This document shows, piece by piece, positions 18,643-26,254 of a stretch of 64,000 bases of DNA (the first letter of the stretch is position 1; every line of letters starts with the position of its first letter). The stretch comes from Pusillimonas noertemannii (lineage in GTDB: Bacteria > Pseudomonadota > Gammaproteobacteria > Burkholderiales > Burkholderiaceae_B). Both the position numbers and the translations under genes were made by a program. The stretch covers positions 372,001 to 436,000 of the forward strand of contig NZ_QEKO01000004.1 in assembly GCF_003096595.1 (NCBI RefSeq). Direction: 5' to 3'. The notes below the pieces were generated by a model. It was given only the letters and a program-made list of their open reading frames with translations, was not told where the DNA came from and did no database searches.

Positions 18643-19866
18643 ATGGAAGCTTACCTGTTGGAATACGGCAATGTGCTGCTGCGCTGGCTGCATGTGGTGG
18701 CCGCCATCGCCTGGATAGGCGAATCGATCTACTTCGTCATGCTCGACAACAGCCTGCGCCCGCCCCAATCGGCCGAGGGAAAAAGGCGGGGCGTATTCGG
18801 CGAGATGTGGGGCGTGCACGGCGGCGGCTTCTACCACAACCAGAAGTACCTCACCAATCCGGCCGAACTGCCCGACGACCTGCATTGGTCGTTCTGGAAG
18901 GCCTACACGACATGGCTGTCGGGCTTCGCCCTGTTCGCGGCCATGTACCTGCTGAAACCGGGTTTCTACCTGGTCAACCCGGGCAGCAGCTGGGCGTGGG
19001 CCGCATCGATGTCGGGCTGGCAGGCCAGCCTGCTCGCCATCGTCTTCCTGTTGCTTGGCTGGATCGTCTACGATCAGCTGTGCCGCCGCATAAGCCCCAA
19101 TATGGAACGCGACGGCGTGCTTAGCGTCGCGGTGGCCGTCATGATGGTGGTTGTGGCCTACCTGAGCTGCATGATTTTCCCGGGCCGCGCCGCATTCCTC
19201 ATCACCGGCGCCGTCATGGCCACCTGCATGAGCGCCAACGTATTCTTCTGGATCATCCCGGGGCAACATCGCATGGTCGATGCCCTGAAGGCCGGGCGCG
19301 AACCCAACCCGCTGGATGGCAAGCGGGGCAAGCAGCGCTCGGTGCACAACACCTATTTCACCCTGCCCGTGGTGCTGCTGATGCTCAGCAACCACTATTC
19401 GTTCACCTACAGCGGGCCCTATGCCTGGATCATCCTGAGCCTGTTCATCTTTTCAGGGGCGGCCATACGACAGTACTTCGTGCTGCGCCATAGCGGGCAG
19501 AACAAGCTGGCGTATCCGGTCGTGGGCGTCGCCCTGCTGGTGGCCATCGGCTTTCTCGCGGCACCCCGGCCAGCGCCGGCACCCACAGGCCAGGACGCCC
19601 AGGGCGAAACCGTGAGCACGGCGCAGGTCATGCAGATTATGCATGCGCGCTGCGTGCAATGCCACGCCGCACATCCCACCCAGCCGGGCTTTCCCGCCCC
19701 TCCCGCCGGCATGGTTCTTGAAACCGAGCAAGGGCTTCTTGCCCATCCCGATCTCGTCAAGCAGGTGGTGGCCAACAACTACATGCCGCTGGGCAATCTT
19801 ACGCAAATGACCCAGGCCGAACGCGACACCATCGCGGCGTGGACGGCGCCCCAAAGCAAGCCCTGA
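18643..19866 (+). CDS. puuD: Membrane urate oxidase PuuD with cytochrome c domain
   Basis: Integral-membrane urate oxidase (urate hydroxylase) that converts urate to 5-hydroxyisourate and passes electrons to its own cytochrome c domain instead of oxygen. 407 residues. The N-terminal 310 residues hold about eight hydrophobic segments, beginning LLRWLHVVAAIAWIGESIYF, with conserved HNQKYLTNP and IIPGQHRMVDALK. A short Pro/Ala linker leads to a periplasmic cytochrome c domain with the haem site CVQCH at residues 337-341 and a likely methionine ligand in NNYMPLGN. There is no soluble uricase in the window, so this is the urate-oxidising step. Convergent with pilV. Confidence 0.95.
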   Translation: MEAYLLEYGNVLLRWLHVVAAIAWIGESIYFVMLDNSLRPPQSAEGKRRGVFGEMWGVHGGGFYHNQKYLTNPAELPDDLHWSFWKAYTTWLSGFALFAAMYLLKPGFYLVNPGSSWAWAASMSGWQASLLAIVFLLLGWIVYDQLCRRISPNMERDGVLSVAVAVMMVVVAYLSCMIFPGRAAFLITGAVMATCMSANVFFWIIPGQHRMVDALKAGREPNPLDGKRGKQRSVHNTYFTLPVVLLMLSNHYSFTYSGPYAWIILSLFIFSGAAIRQYFVLRHSGQNKLAYPVVGVALLVAIGFLAAPRPAPAPTGQDAQGETVSTAQVMQIMHARCVQCHAAHPTQPGFPAPPAGMVLETEQGLLAHPDLVKQVVANNYMPLGNLTQMTQAERDTIAAWTAPQSKP

Positions 19867-19889
19867 ATGAATCACGCGCCTGCCCCTCA

Positions 19890-19907
19890 CCGCCCCGGCA
19901 CGGGCGG
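19890..19907. terminator. GC hairpin between puuD and pilV
   Basis: CCGCCC and GGGCGG form a 6-bp stem around a 6-base loop in the 46-base gap between the convergent genes. There is no T-tract on either side, so it is at best a weak or Rho-assisted terminator. Confidence 0.35.
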
Positions 19908-19912
19908 CCTGC

Positions 19913-20965
19913 TCATCCCACGCATATATACCCGCGCGTGCGGCCCTCGGAAGGCACGGCCGACGTACTGTCGGCGATACGCACCGCCATGTGCTCGGCC
20001 GGGCAGGAGCAGTTGCCGGTGATGGGGTTGGCGCCTGCCGCGACGCAGCCCGCCAGGCTGTTGATCGAATAGCCTCCGCCGCCACTGCCTCCAGCCGAGC
20101 GCCACAGCCCTTCGCGGCATACCAGCAGGCCTCCGTTCTGCTCGCGCACGATCGCACCCCCCGTATCGCAAGGGGTTTGCGCCCGAGCCTGGCTGGCGAT
20201 ACGAATATGCTCGTGCACCTGCAATGCCGCGCCGGTGCTCAGGTCGCCCGCAATGCTTGCCGAGCCCTGAAAGCGGGGGTCGCGCCGGTCTTCTACCCTG
20301 AGGTAGGCAAGACTCGCAAGCTGCTCGGTGGTAACCGACATCGCCACGGTGCCGACAGGCAGGGCTTGCATGCCCGCGACCGGCGGGTTGGGAAAGGAAA
20401 AGGCGGCGCCACTGACCACATGGGGTCGGTCAGGCATGACCGCGCCGCCTCGTCCCCCGGAAACACTCAGCCAATGCGCCACCATCGAGGAATCATGGCC
20501 GCCCGAGGCGTCACGAGCAAGAGCGCCATCGCTATAGACCAGCGCTTCGATCGAGCAGAGGCCGGCCGGGCAGCCGTCGCCGCGTATCAACAGCACCCGC
20601 CCGCCCAGGCCGCGAGCGCCGCGGGCGGGAAAGCCCGGCGACAGAAAGCCGGTCTCTTTGAGCTCGGCCACCGTGGGCTCGAAAGCATTGGCAAAACCCT
20701 GCACCCGGGCTGCGCCGCCCTCTTCGGCCAGGACGAGCCCATGCAGTTCGACATATCGCTGCGCAGCCGACCGCAAGGACGACATCCAGGCCGCATGGGC
20801 CTCGGCCACGGCGTCGCGGGCGCCCTGGGCCAGGCGGTCCGCGGCGAACACGGCCGCCAGGGTCGCGATCAGCAATACGACGGCCAGTTCAATAAGGACG
20901 AAGCCTTGTTGACAGCGCGTTCCTGCAGTCGTTGCGCGTGGCGGGCAGCCAGAACCAGCCGTCAT
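19913..20965 (-). CDS. pilV: PilV-like minor (tip) prepilin of a type IVb pilus
   Basis: Predicted tip-located minor pilin. In the plasmid R64 family this protein recognises recipient cells. 350 residues. The prepilin processing site is G|FVLIE, with glutamate at +5, after an approximately 21-residue leader, followed by a hydrophobic helix (LAVVLLIATLAAVFA). The remainder is a large soluble domain with Gly/Ser-rich patches and a cysteine-containing C-terminus (GNCSCPAEHMAV to RGYICVG). It starts 10 bases after the pilS stop and is the last gene of the operon. The 46 bases beyond it contain neither shufflon segments nor an rci recombinase gene, so the C-terminus appears fixed. Confidence 0.8.
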   Translation of the reverse strand: MTAGSGCPPRATTAGTRCQQGFVLIELAVVLLIATLAAVFAADRLAQGARDAVAEAHAAWMSSLRSAAQRYVELHGLVLAEEGGAARVQGFANAFEPTVAELKETGFLSPGFPARGARGLGGRVLLIRGDGCPAGLCSIEALVYSDGALARDASGGHDSSMVAHWLSVSGGRGGAVMPDRPHVVSGAAFSFPNPPVAGMQALPVGTVAMSVTTEQLASLAYLRVEDRRDPRFQGSASIAGDLSTGAALQVHEHIRIASQARAQTPCDTGGAIVREQNGGLLVCREGLWRSAGGSGGGGYSINSLAGCVAAGANPITGNCSCPAEHMAVRIADSTSAVPSEGRTRGYICVG

Positions 20966-20975
20966 GGGAACGCCT

Positions 20976-21545
20976 TTAGCTGACGGTGAAGAGAAAGTCG
21001 TTGGCGTCGCCGCGCACGCATTGAGTCTCGACCGCCAGCGCGCTGTAGGACGTGGTGGCGTCCTTGACGACGACCGCTCCGCCGCCGTCGGGCGTCAGCG
21101 TGATGACATCGGATACGCGCTGCAGGATGGAGGCCAGCGACGGGCACGCGGCATGATGGACACGCGACAGCCCGATGGAGAATGCGGCGCCCGAGTCCGC
21201 CGGCTGCACCGTGACCTCGCCTTCAGAGCCCAAGCCGTGCAATACCCTGGCGGCGGCATCGGCGCCGACGACCGAGAAGACGCTCGAGTCGCGCGCCAGA
21301 GAGGCAAAGTGCGCGGTTTCAATGGCGGCATAGGGCAAGGATGTGCCGTTGGGCGCATTGACCTTGGTCTGCAGGATGAAGCGGGCCAGTTCCTCGCCCG
21401 CCTTGGGCACTTTGTTCTCGACCACGTAGCTGCCTATGGCCGGTATGCCTATGATGGCCAGCAGCAGCACGATGGCCGTGACGATGGAGACCTCGACCAG
21501 TGAAAAGCCTCGCTGGCGATCGGCGTTGCAGAATGCGTGGATCAT
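20976..21545 (-). CDS. pilS: PilS-like major prepilin of a type IVb pilus
   Basis: Predicted major pilin. 189 residues with a 13-residue leader MIHAFCNADRQRG, cleavage at G|FSLVE with glutamate +5, and the hydrophobic assembly helix VSIVTAIVLLLAIIG. Mature residues include two cysteines (in HHAACPSL and ETQCVRG) that could form the D-region disulfide seen in type IV pilins. The ATG at 21545 has a good ribosome binding site (AAGGAG, 7 bases upstream). It lies 39 bases after pilR and 10 before pilV. No prepilin peptidase is encoded nearby, so processing must rely on one elsewhere. Confidence 0.85.
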   Translation of the reverse strand: MIHAFCNADRQRGFSLVEVSIVTAIVLLLAIIGIPAIGSYVVENKVPKAGEELARFILQTKVNAPNGTSLPYAAIETAHFASLARDSSVFSVVGADAAARVLHGLGSEGEVTVQPADSGAAFSIGLSRVHHAACPSLASILQRVSDVITLTPDGGGAVVVKDATTSYSALAVETQCVRGDANDFLFTVS

Positions 21546-21584
21546 GGAAAGCTCCTTGGAACGTTGAAAATAAGCGAGCCGCAC

Positions 21585-22715
21585 TCATTGGCTCGCGTGG
21601 AAAATCATGAGTGAACGGCGCAATTCGTCGATGACGACGTAATGCCACAGCCCCAGTGCCAGCATGCCCGCCACGCAGCAGACCAGCAGCGCCCAGCGCA
21701 GCACCTGAGCCTGCCTTGCCACCTGCGGCAGCACCCTCCCATCGAGGCGATCGCGCAGCAGCACCAGCGCGCGCACCAGGCCCCGCGCCTCGGCCATGTC
21801 CTGCAGATACCAGTACAGATCACGATCGAGCAGGCCGGTGTCGAAGGTTTCCGCGCCGACCAGGCCATGGTCTATGCGATCGAGCATGCCCTCGAGATGC
21901 CCGCGCATCCAGGGCGACGCGCCGGCGCAGAGCAGCGCCACTGCCGTACGCAGCTGGGTGGAAGAAGCCCCCTGCCGCTGCAGCACCACGGTCAGCACCG
22001 ACATGAAGCGCAAGGCGCCGAGACATCGGTGAATCTTCCAGATCGACACCTGGTCGAGCAGATTGCGAAGGGCTCCGGTCAGGTTGGGGATGGACCAGCA
22101 CAGCATGGCGACGCCAGCGAGCAATGCCGCCAGGACCGGCGCCCAAGCCGCCCGCACCAGGGCTGCGAAAGCGAACAGGGCCTGCGTCCAATAGCCGAAA
22201 TAGTCGAAAGGCAGTGCTCCAAACAGTTGTGCCAGGCGAGGCACGGTGAACTGCGGCACGGCCATGATGGTGGCCGCCAGCACGCACAAGGACAGCACGC
22301 CCGACCATACGGTGACCCACACGATGTGCCGCGACCGTTTCGACAGTCGAAGCGCATGGGCCAGATCGGCCAGGGTGTGCACCAGCGTCTCGTTGCCCGA
22401 CAACTGCGCAACACGGATGATGGCCAGTTCGCTGGCGGGAAAACAGCCCAGCCAGGTGGCGTAAAGATCGCCTCCGGCCGCCGGATAGCCGCGACTCCAG
22501 GCGCTGGACAAGCGGCCCCGCACCGTGCCCGCGTAGCGGCGGGCATCGCGGTCGAAGATGTCGCGCAATGTGTGCCGGCCCTTGGCGCCCTTGATCACGG
22601 CCGAAAGAAATTCGTAGTAGTCGGCGCGCGCCGGCATGAACAGCCGGCGGTCCAGGCGGGCAAGCAGGGCGCTGAACAGGGCGACGGCAGCGTCGGCAAG
22701 ACTCCAGTGCCTCAT
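21585..22715 (-). CDS. pilR: PilR-like inner-membrane platform protein (GspF family)
   Basis: Polytopic inner-membrane core of the pilus assembly machine, which couples the ATPase to pilin assembly. 376 residues with the duplicated GspF/T2SF cytoplasmic domains (for example FLSAVIKGAKGRHTLRDIFDR and FMSVLTVVLQRQGASSTQL) and hydrophobic stretches near residues 135-155, 185-220 and at the C-terminus (WALLVCCVAGMLALGLWHYVV). The ATG at 22715 overlaps the pilQ stop by 4 bases. The frame is open much further upstream, but only within pilQ. Confidence 0.85.
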   Translation of the reverse strand: MRHWSLADAAVALFSALLARLDRRLFMPARADYYEFLSAVIKGAKGRHTLRDIFDRDARRYAGTVRGRLSSAWSRGYPAAGGDLYATWLGCFPASELAIIRVAQLSGNETLVHTLADLAHALRLSKRSRHIVWVTVWSGVLSLCVLAATIMAVPQFTVPRLAQLFGALPFDYFGYWTQALFAFAALVRAAWAPVLAALLAGVAMLCWSIPNLTGALRNLLDQVSIWKIHRCLGALRFMSVLTVVLQRQGASSTQLRTAVALLCAGASPWMRGHLEGMLDRIDHGLVGAETFDTGLLDRDLYWYLQDMAEARGLVRALVLLRDRLDGRVLPQVARQAQVLRWALLVCCVAGMLALGLWHYVVIDELRRSLMIFHASQ

Positions 22716-24475
22716 GCCCGCATTCTCGTGACCGACCCCTGCCCCAGGCACTGCAGGCGCGCCTGCCTGGACAACGGCACGAAGGCACGCTCTACGTCGC
22801 GCATGTCGATCACGCCCGACAGCGCCTTGTACATCGCACAGTGCAGGATGGAGGTGAATGCTTCCGGGCGATGCATGCCCGGAAAGGCCGCATGAGGCTT
22901 GCCAAGATAGGCGAGACTGTCGCCCCGGCGCATGCAATGCAGCAGCTCGTGTTCTTGTGCCGGCTCGATATGCTCGGCCACCACGGTGCGGCCGCGATAA
23001 CCCGCCAGTTGCAGCGTGCCGGCCTGCCGGCACGAAGGACATCCGGCCGGATTGCGCCATCGCAGCTGCCCTGGGTCAGCGCCATAGAGCCGTTGCAGGA
23101 GGTCCAGCCACGACTGCCACGACGCGGCTCCCGCGGGCGGTTCGGCAAGTTCGGCAACACCGTCCAGGCTCAGGGCGCACTCTGCGCAGAGCGCGGGCAA
23201 GAGCGCCTGGTGCACGAGCAGCTTGAGCACGCCCGGGGTGGCCAGGAAATCGCGCGGCACGCCGATGAAGTCGGACGCCAGCCTGTCGCCCACCAGCGCG
23301 GCCGATGCGGCGTGCGTAGTGGTATACACGCTGACTCCCGAACCGACCAGATCGAGGAAGGCGCGCCCCGACTCAAGGTCGCGCACCTCGCCCAGCAGCA
23401 CGTCGTTCATGGCCGAGCGCTTCAAGGTGCGCAGCTTTGAACCGTAATCGTCGTGGGCGGTTTCCCGAAGCTCGCGCGCCACGCTGTTCTGCACGGCATT
23501 GGGAATCAGGTACTCGACCGGATCCTCCAGGGTAATGACCTTGCGGTCGGAAGGCACGCGCGCGATCATCGCGGCAAGGCTGGTCGACTTGCCCGAACCC
23601 ACCAGGCCCGAAAACACGATGGCCCCGCCTTGCGTGGCCAGGGCGGACTCGATGGCCGAACATTGATGCGGCAAGTAGCCCAGGCTGGCCAGCGAAGGCA
23701 TCTGGACCAGCGCGTCGCGGTGAAGCAGGCGCAAGCATACGCTGGGGCCCCTTTCGGCCGCCAGCGATGCCCAGCGCAGCAGCACCCTGCGGCCGTCCAC
23801 CCTTTTGACGAGGCTGCCCTGCTGCTCGGCCGAAGGGTCGAACACCGCCCCGTTGCCGCTTTTGACCTCCATCCATACGACCGCCAGCATGTCCATGAGC
23901 GTACGGGTGGGCAGGCGCTGGAAACGCTCGGGCGCGACGTAGCGCCCCGACAGCGTGAAACGGACTTCGGACTCGGCCTCGCGCAGGTGGATGTTGATGT
24001 GCAGATCGCTTGCGCCATGGCGTACACCCCATTCGAGCATGTCCTGGAAGGCATCGGAAAGCGCCGTTCCGGAACAAGGGTCGGGTGCATTGCGGTGCAC
24101 AGCGGTTCCCGGAGTGACCTGGCCCCGCGCGATGGCAAGCAGCAGGGGAGCCGGCAGGACATAACGCTGTTGCCGGGCCAGTCGATAGCCCCGCCTGACC
24201 GCATGGCGGGCAAGAGCGTCGGCCTGATCGCCGCCGACATGTTCCGCCAGGGCCAGTATGGCCACCGTGCCGTCCTCGAGCAGTATGGGGCAAAGCCTTG
24301 CGGCAAGCGCCTCGACATCCAGCTCGAGGCTGAGCGAACGCAGGAAGGCGGGCCGCATGGCCAGTATGTCGTCGAGTCCTTCGAACACCGGCGCGTCGAT
24401 GCTGTCGAAACGCGGCAGGGCCGCCGAGGTTTCTGCCAGATGGGGCTGCATGAGCCTGGACCAGGGGGTTCGCAT
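22712..24475 (-). CDS. pilQ: PilQ-like pilus assembly ATPase (GspE family)
   Basis: Hexameric secretion ATPase that powers pilus extension. 587 residues. The Walker A motif is GLVGSGKSTS near residue 290, followed by the ITLEDPVEYLIPNAVQN Asp-box region, a Walker B-type LLGEVRD segment and conserved histidines (TTTHAASA). The C-terminal part has two cysteine pairs (LCAECALS and GCPSCRQAG) resembling the tetracysteine zinc element of GspE. The start at 24475 lies 2 bases after the pilP stop. No second, PilT-like retraction ATPase is present in the cluster. Confidence 0.88.
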   Translation of the reverse strand: MRTPWSRLMQPHLAETSAALPRFDSIDAPVFEGLDDILAMRPAFLRSLSLELDVEALAARLCPILLEDGTVAILALAEHVGGDQADALARHAVRRGYRLARQQRYVLPAPLLLAIARGQVTPGTAVHRNAPDPCSGTALSDAFQDMLEWGVRHGASDLHINIHLREAESEVRFTLSGRYVAPERFQRLPTRTLMDMLAVVWMEVKSGNGAVFDPSAEQQGSLVKRVDGRRVLLRWASLAAERGPSVCLRLLHRDALVQMPSLASLGYLPHQCSAIESALATQGGAIVFSGLVGSGKSTSLAAMIARVPSDRKVITLEDPVEYLIPNAVQNSVARELRETAHDDYGSKLRTLKRSAMNDVLLGEVRDLESGRAFLDLVGSGVSVYTTTHAASAALVGDRLASDFIGVPRDFLATPGVLKLLVHQALLPALCAECALSLDGVAELAEPPAGAASWQSWLDLLQRLYGADPGQLRWRNPAGCPSCRQAGTLQLAGYRGRTVVAEHIEPAQEHELLHCMRRGDSLAYLGKPHAAFPGMHRPEAFTSILHCAMYKALSGVIDMRDVERAFVPLSRQARLQCLGQGSVTRMRA

Positions 24476-24477
24476 GG

Positions 24478-24978
24478 CTAGGGCCTGCCAGCCGGATCGG
24501 CGCAAAGGGATTCTTGCCGCCCCCGCAGCGACACCTCGACGCAACGGCCGGAGATGCCCAGAAGGCGCATGGCATGCGCCCTGCCAGGCCCCACGGCTTC
24601 AGGGCGCCCGCGCACGAAAAGCAAGGTCTGGCCGTCGACCCGGACCTCGGCCATGAGCTTGGCCCCCACCCCGTAGATCGCGACGAGACGGGCCGGCGAA
24701 GGCTGCGCGGCAAGCGGCAAGGCCGTGCTCAAGGCGGTGGTGCCCATGGCGGGCTTGCCCGCGGCACGCAGGCGCTGCAGGGCCTGGGCTGTTTCAAGCC
24801 GCATCAGCTCGCGCACCGAGATCTGGTCGGAGGCCAGTTGATCGACCTCATTCGCCCGGGGCTGGCCCATGCAGCCCGCTGCCATGGCCAGCAGCACTGC
24901 CGCCCTCGTCCATGGCCGATACGTGAGCCTGCTCGGCAGAAGGGGCATTCGCGGAGTTATCGGCTTCGTAGAGTTCAT
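24478..24978 (-). CDS. pilP: PilP-like pilus biogenesis protein
   Basis: Small periplasmic or envelope protein of the type IVb assembly system. 166 residues. The N-terminus has a basic stretch and a hydrophobic run ending AVLLAMAAGC, a possible signal or lipoprotein signal. Then come a helical part (VRELMRLETAQALQRLRAAG) and a C-terminal beta-rich region like other PilP proteins (LVAIYGVGAKLMAEVRVDG). The start at 24978 is chosen for its excellent ribosome binding site AAGGAGA. This makes the gene overlap the 3' end of pilO by 131 bases in another frame, unusual for this operon, where other joints are 1-4 bases. Confidence 0.72.
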   Translation of the reverse strand: MNSTKPITPRMPLLPSRLTYRPWTRAAVLLAMAAGCMGQPRANEVDQLASDQISVRELMRLETAQALQRLRAAGKPAMGTTALSTALPLAAQPSPARLVAIYGVGAKLMAEVRVDGQTLLFVRGRPEAVGPGRAHAMRLLGISGRCVEVSLRGRQESLCADPAGRP

Positions 24979-26251
24979 AAAGGTCTCCTTGAAACGTGGC
25001 GCGCAAGCGGCTGGACACAAGCGTGGGATGCGGGGTGTCGCCCAGGACCAATGTGATGGATCGCCAGGCAATGGAACGGGTATGAGGCAGCAACAGGCTA
25101 ATGGAGCGCAGCGGCCCTTCAAAATCGACGGTTCTTTTTGCATAGCCATGCAGGCCCGCGGGGCGCGGCAAGGGGCGGCCCGCGTCATCCAGGGGTGGCG
25201 GAACCTCGACCGGGCGCGCGGGACCCAGCACCACACGGCTGAAGGCCGGACGTATGCCCTGCCAGGCGCTTTGAACGTGGCGCCGAATGTCGGCGGCGGT
25301 ATCGATGTGGCCACGCCCCATGGGCGTAATCTCGGTACGGAAGGACCAGGAGGCGCCCGCCCTGTCTATCGTGGGGAACTCCAGCTGCCAGTCTTGCGGC
25401 GCCGCCGCAAGCAGGCCCTGGTTGTCGGCGCCATGTCGCTTGCGGTCGTAGTCGGCATTGCAGCGCCACGAGCTGGCGCTTGCGCTGCAATTGACCCGCA
25501 GCAGCGTCCAGCCCGCAATCGCGGCGGGAACCTGGTACAAGTGGCGCAGCACGGCATGCGTGGCCGCCACGCCGTGGATGGCAATGCCCTGCTCGGCCAA
25601 GGCGAAGGCCTTGCTCCATCGCAACAGGATCTCGTGCTCGTCCAAGCCAAAAGAGCCCGGCCGCGCAACCGCCGAATCCGCCGGGTTCTTCAGCGCAACC
25701 CATGCAAGAACCGTCGCGGCCAACACAAGCATGCCCAGCAGCCACCGGCGGCGGCGATGGCCCGTGTTCTTCAATGCCGTGCCCGCGTCTGACGCGGCCG
25801 CCAGGGCTTCGAGCGTCAGGCCGTCGCCTTCAGGATGCAGGACAGTGAGTCGAGGGTATGCCCGCCGCAGCTCGTGCATGGCCTGTTCAGCCTGTCCGGG
25901 CAAGCGATACACGACATCGGTTCTTGCGATGACCGCGCCTTCATGCACGGCTACCAGCCAGTGGCCTTCGGGTTCGACGGGCACAATGGCGGCCACGCTT
26001 CCGGAAGGATGCAGCCGCGCCATGTTCTGCGCTGCGGAATGAGCGGTTCGCGGCCCGCCTGTCGCCCGCGCGCGCAAAAAACCATAGCCGAAGGACGCCG
26101 GAGCATCGCCGTCTAGAACGATGTGCGTGGCATTGTGCCGGCGGGCGATGCGCCGTGCCGCGGTCGAGGCCCGGCCGCTGATCAGGGGCAGCCAGTGCAA
26201 GCCGAAGGCCAGGTCGACCGAAAGGACGGAGCGGATCAGAATATGGTGCAT
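24848..26251 (-). CDS. pilO: PilO-like type IVb pilus accessory protein
   Basis: Bitopic inner-membrane protein of the pilus assembly complex. 467 residues. An N-terminal cytoplasmic domain (about 1-160) is followed by basic residues and one membrane span (RRRRWLLGMLVLAATVLAWVA) and a periplasmic C-terminal domain with a cysteine pair (LLRVNCSASASSWRCNADYD). This is the layout of R64 PilO/PilO2. Sequence identity to known members is hard to judge by eye, and the call leans on topology and position between pilN and pilP. It starts 3 bases after the pilN stop. Its last 131 bases overlap pilP. Confidence 0.7.
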   Translation of the reverse strand: MHHILIRSVLSVDLAFGLHWLPLISGRASTAARRIARRHNATHIVLDGDAPASFGYGFLRARATGGPRTAHSAAQNMARLHPSGSVAAIVPVEPEGHWLVAVHEGAVIARTDVVYRLPGQAEQAMHELRRAYPRLTVLHPEGDGLTLEALAAASDAGTALKNTGHRRRRWLLGMLVLAATVLAWVALKNPADSAVARPGSFGLDEHEILLRWSKAFALAEQGIAIHGVAATHAVLRHLYQVPAAIAGWTLLRVNCSASASSWRCNADYDRKRHGADNQGLLAAAPQDWQLEFPTIDRAGASWSFRTEITPMGRGHIDTAADIRRHVQSAWQGIRPAFSRVVLGPARPVEVPPPLDDAGRPLPRPAGLHGYAKRTVDFEGPLRSISLLLPHTRSIAWRSITLVLGDTPHPTLVSSRLRATFQGDLYELYEADNSANAPSAEQAHVSAMDEGGSAAGHGSGLHGPAPGE

Positions 26252-26254
26252 GCC

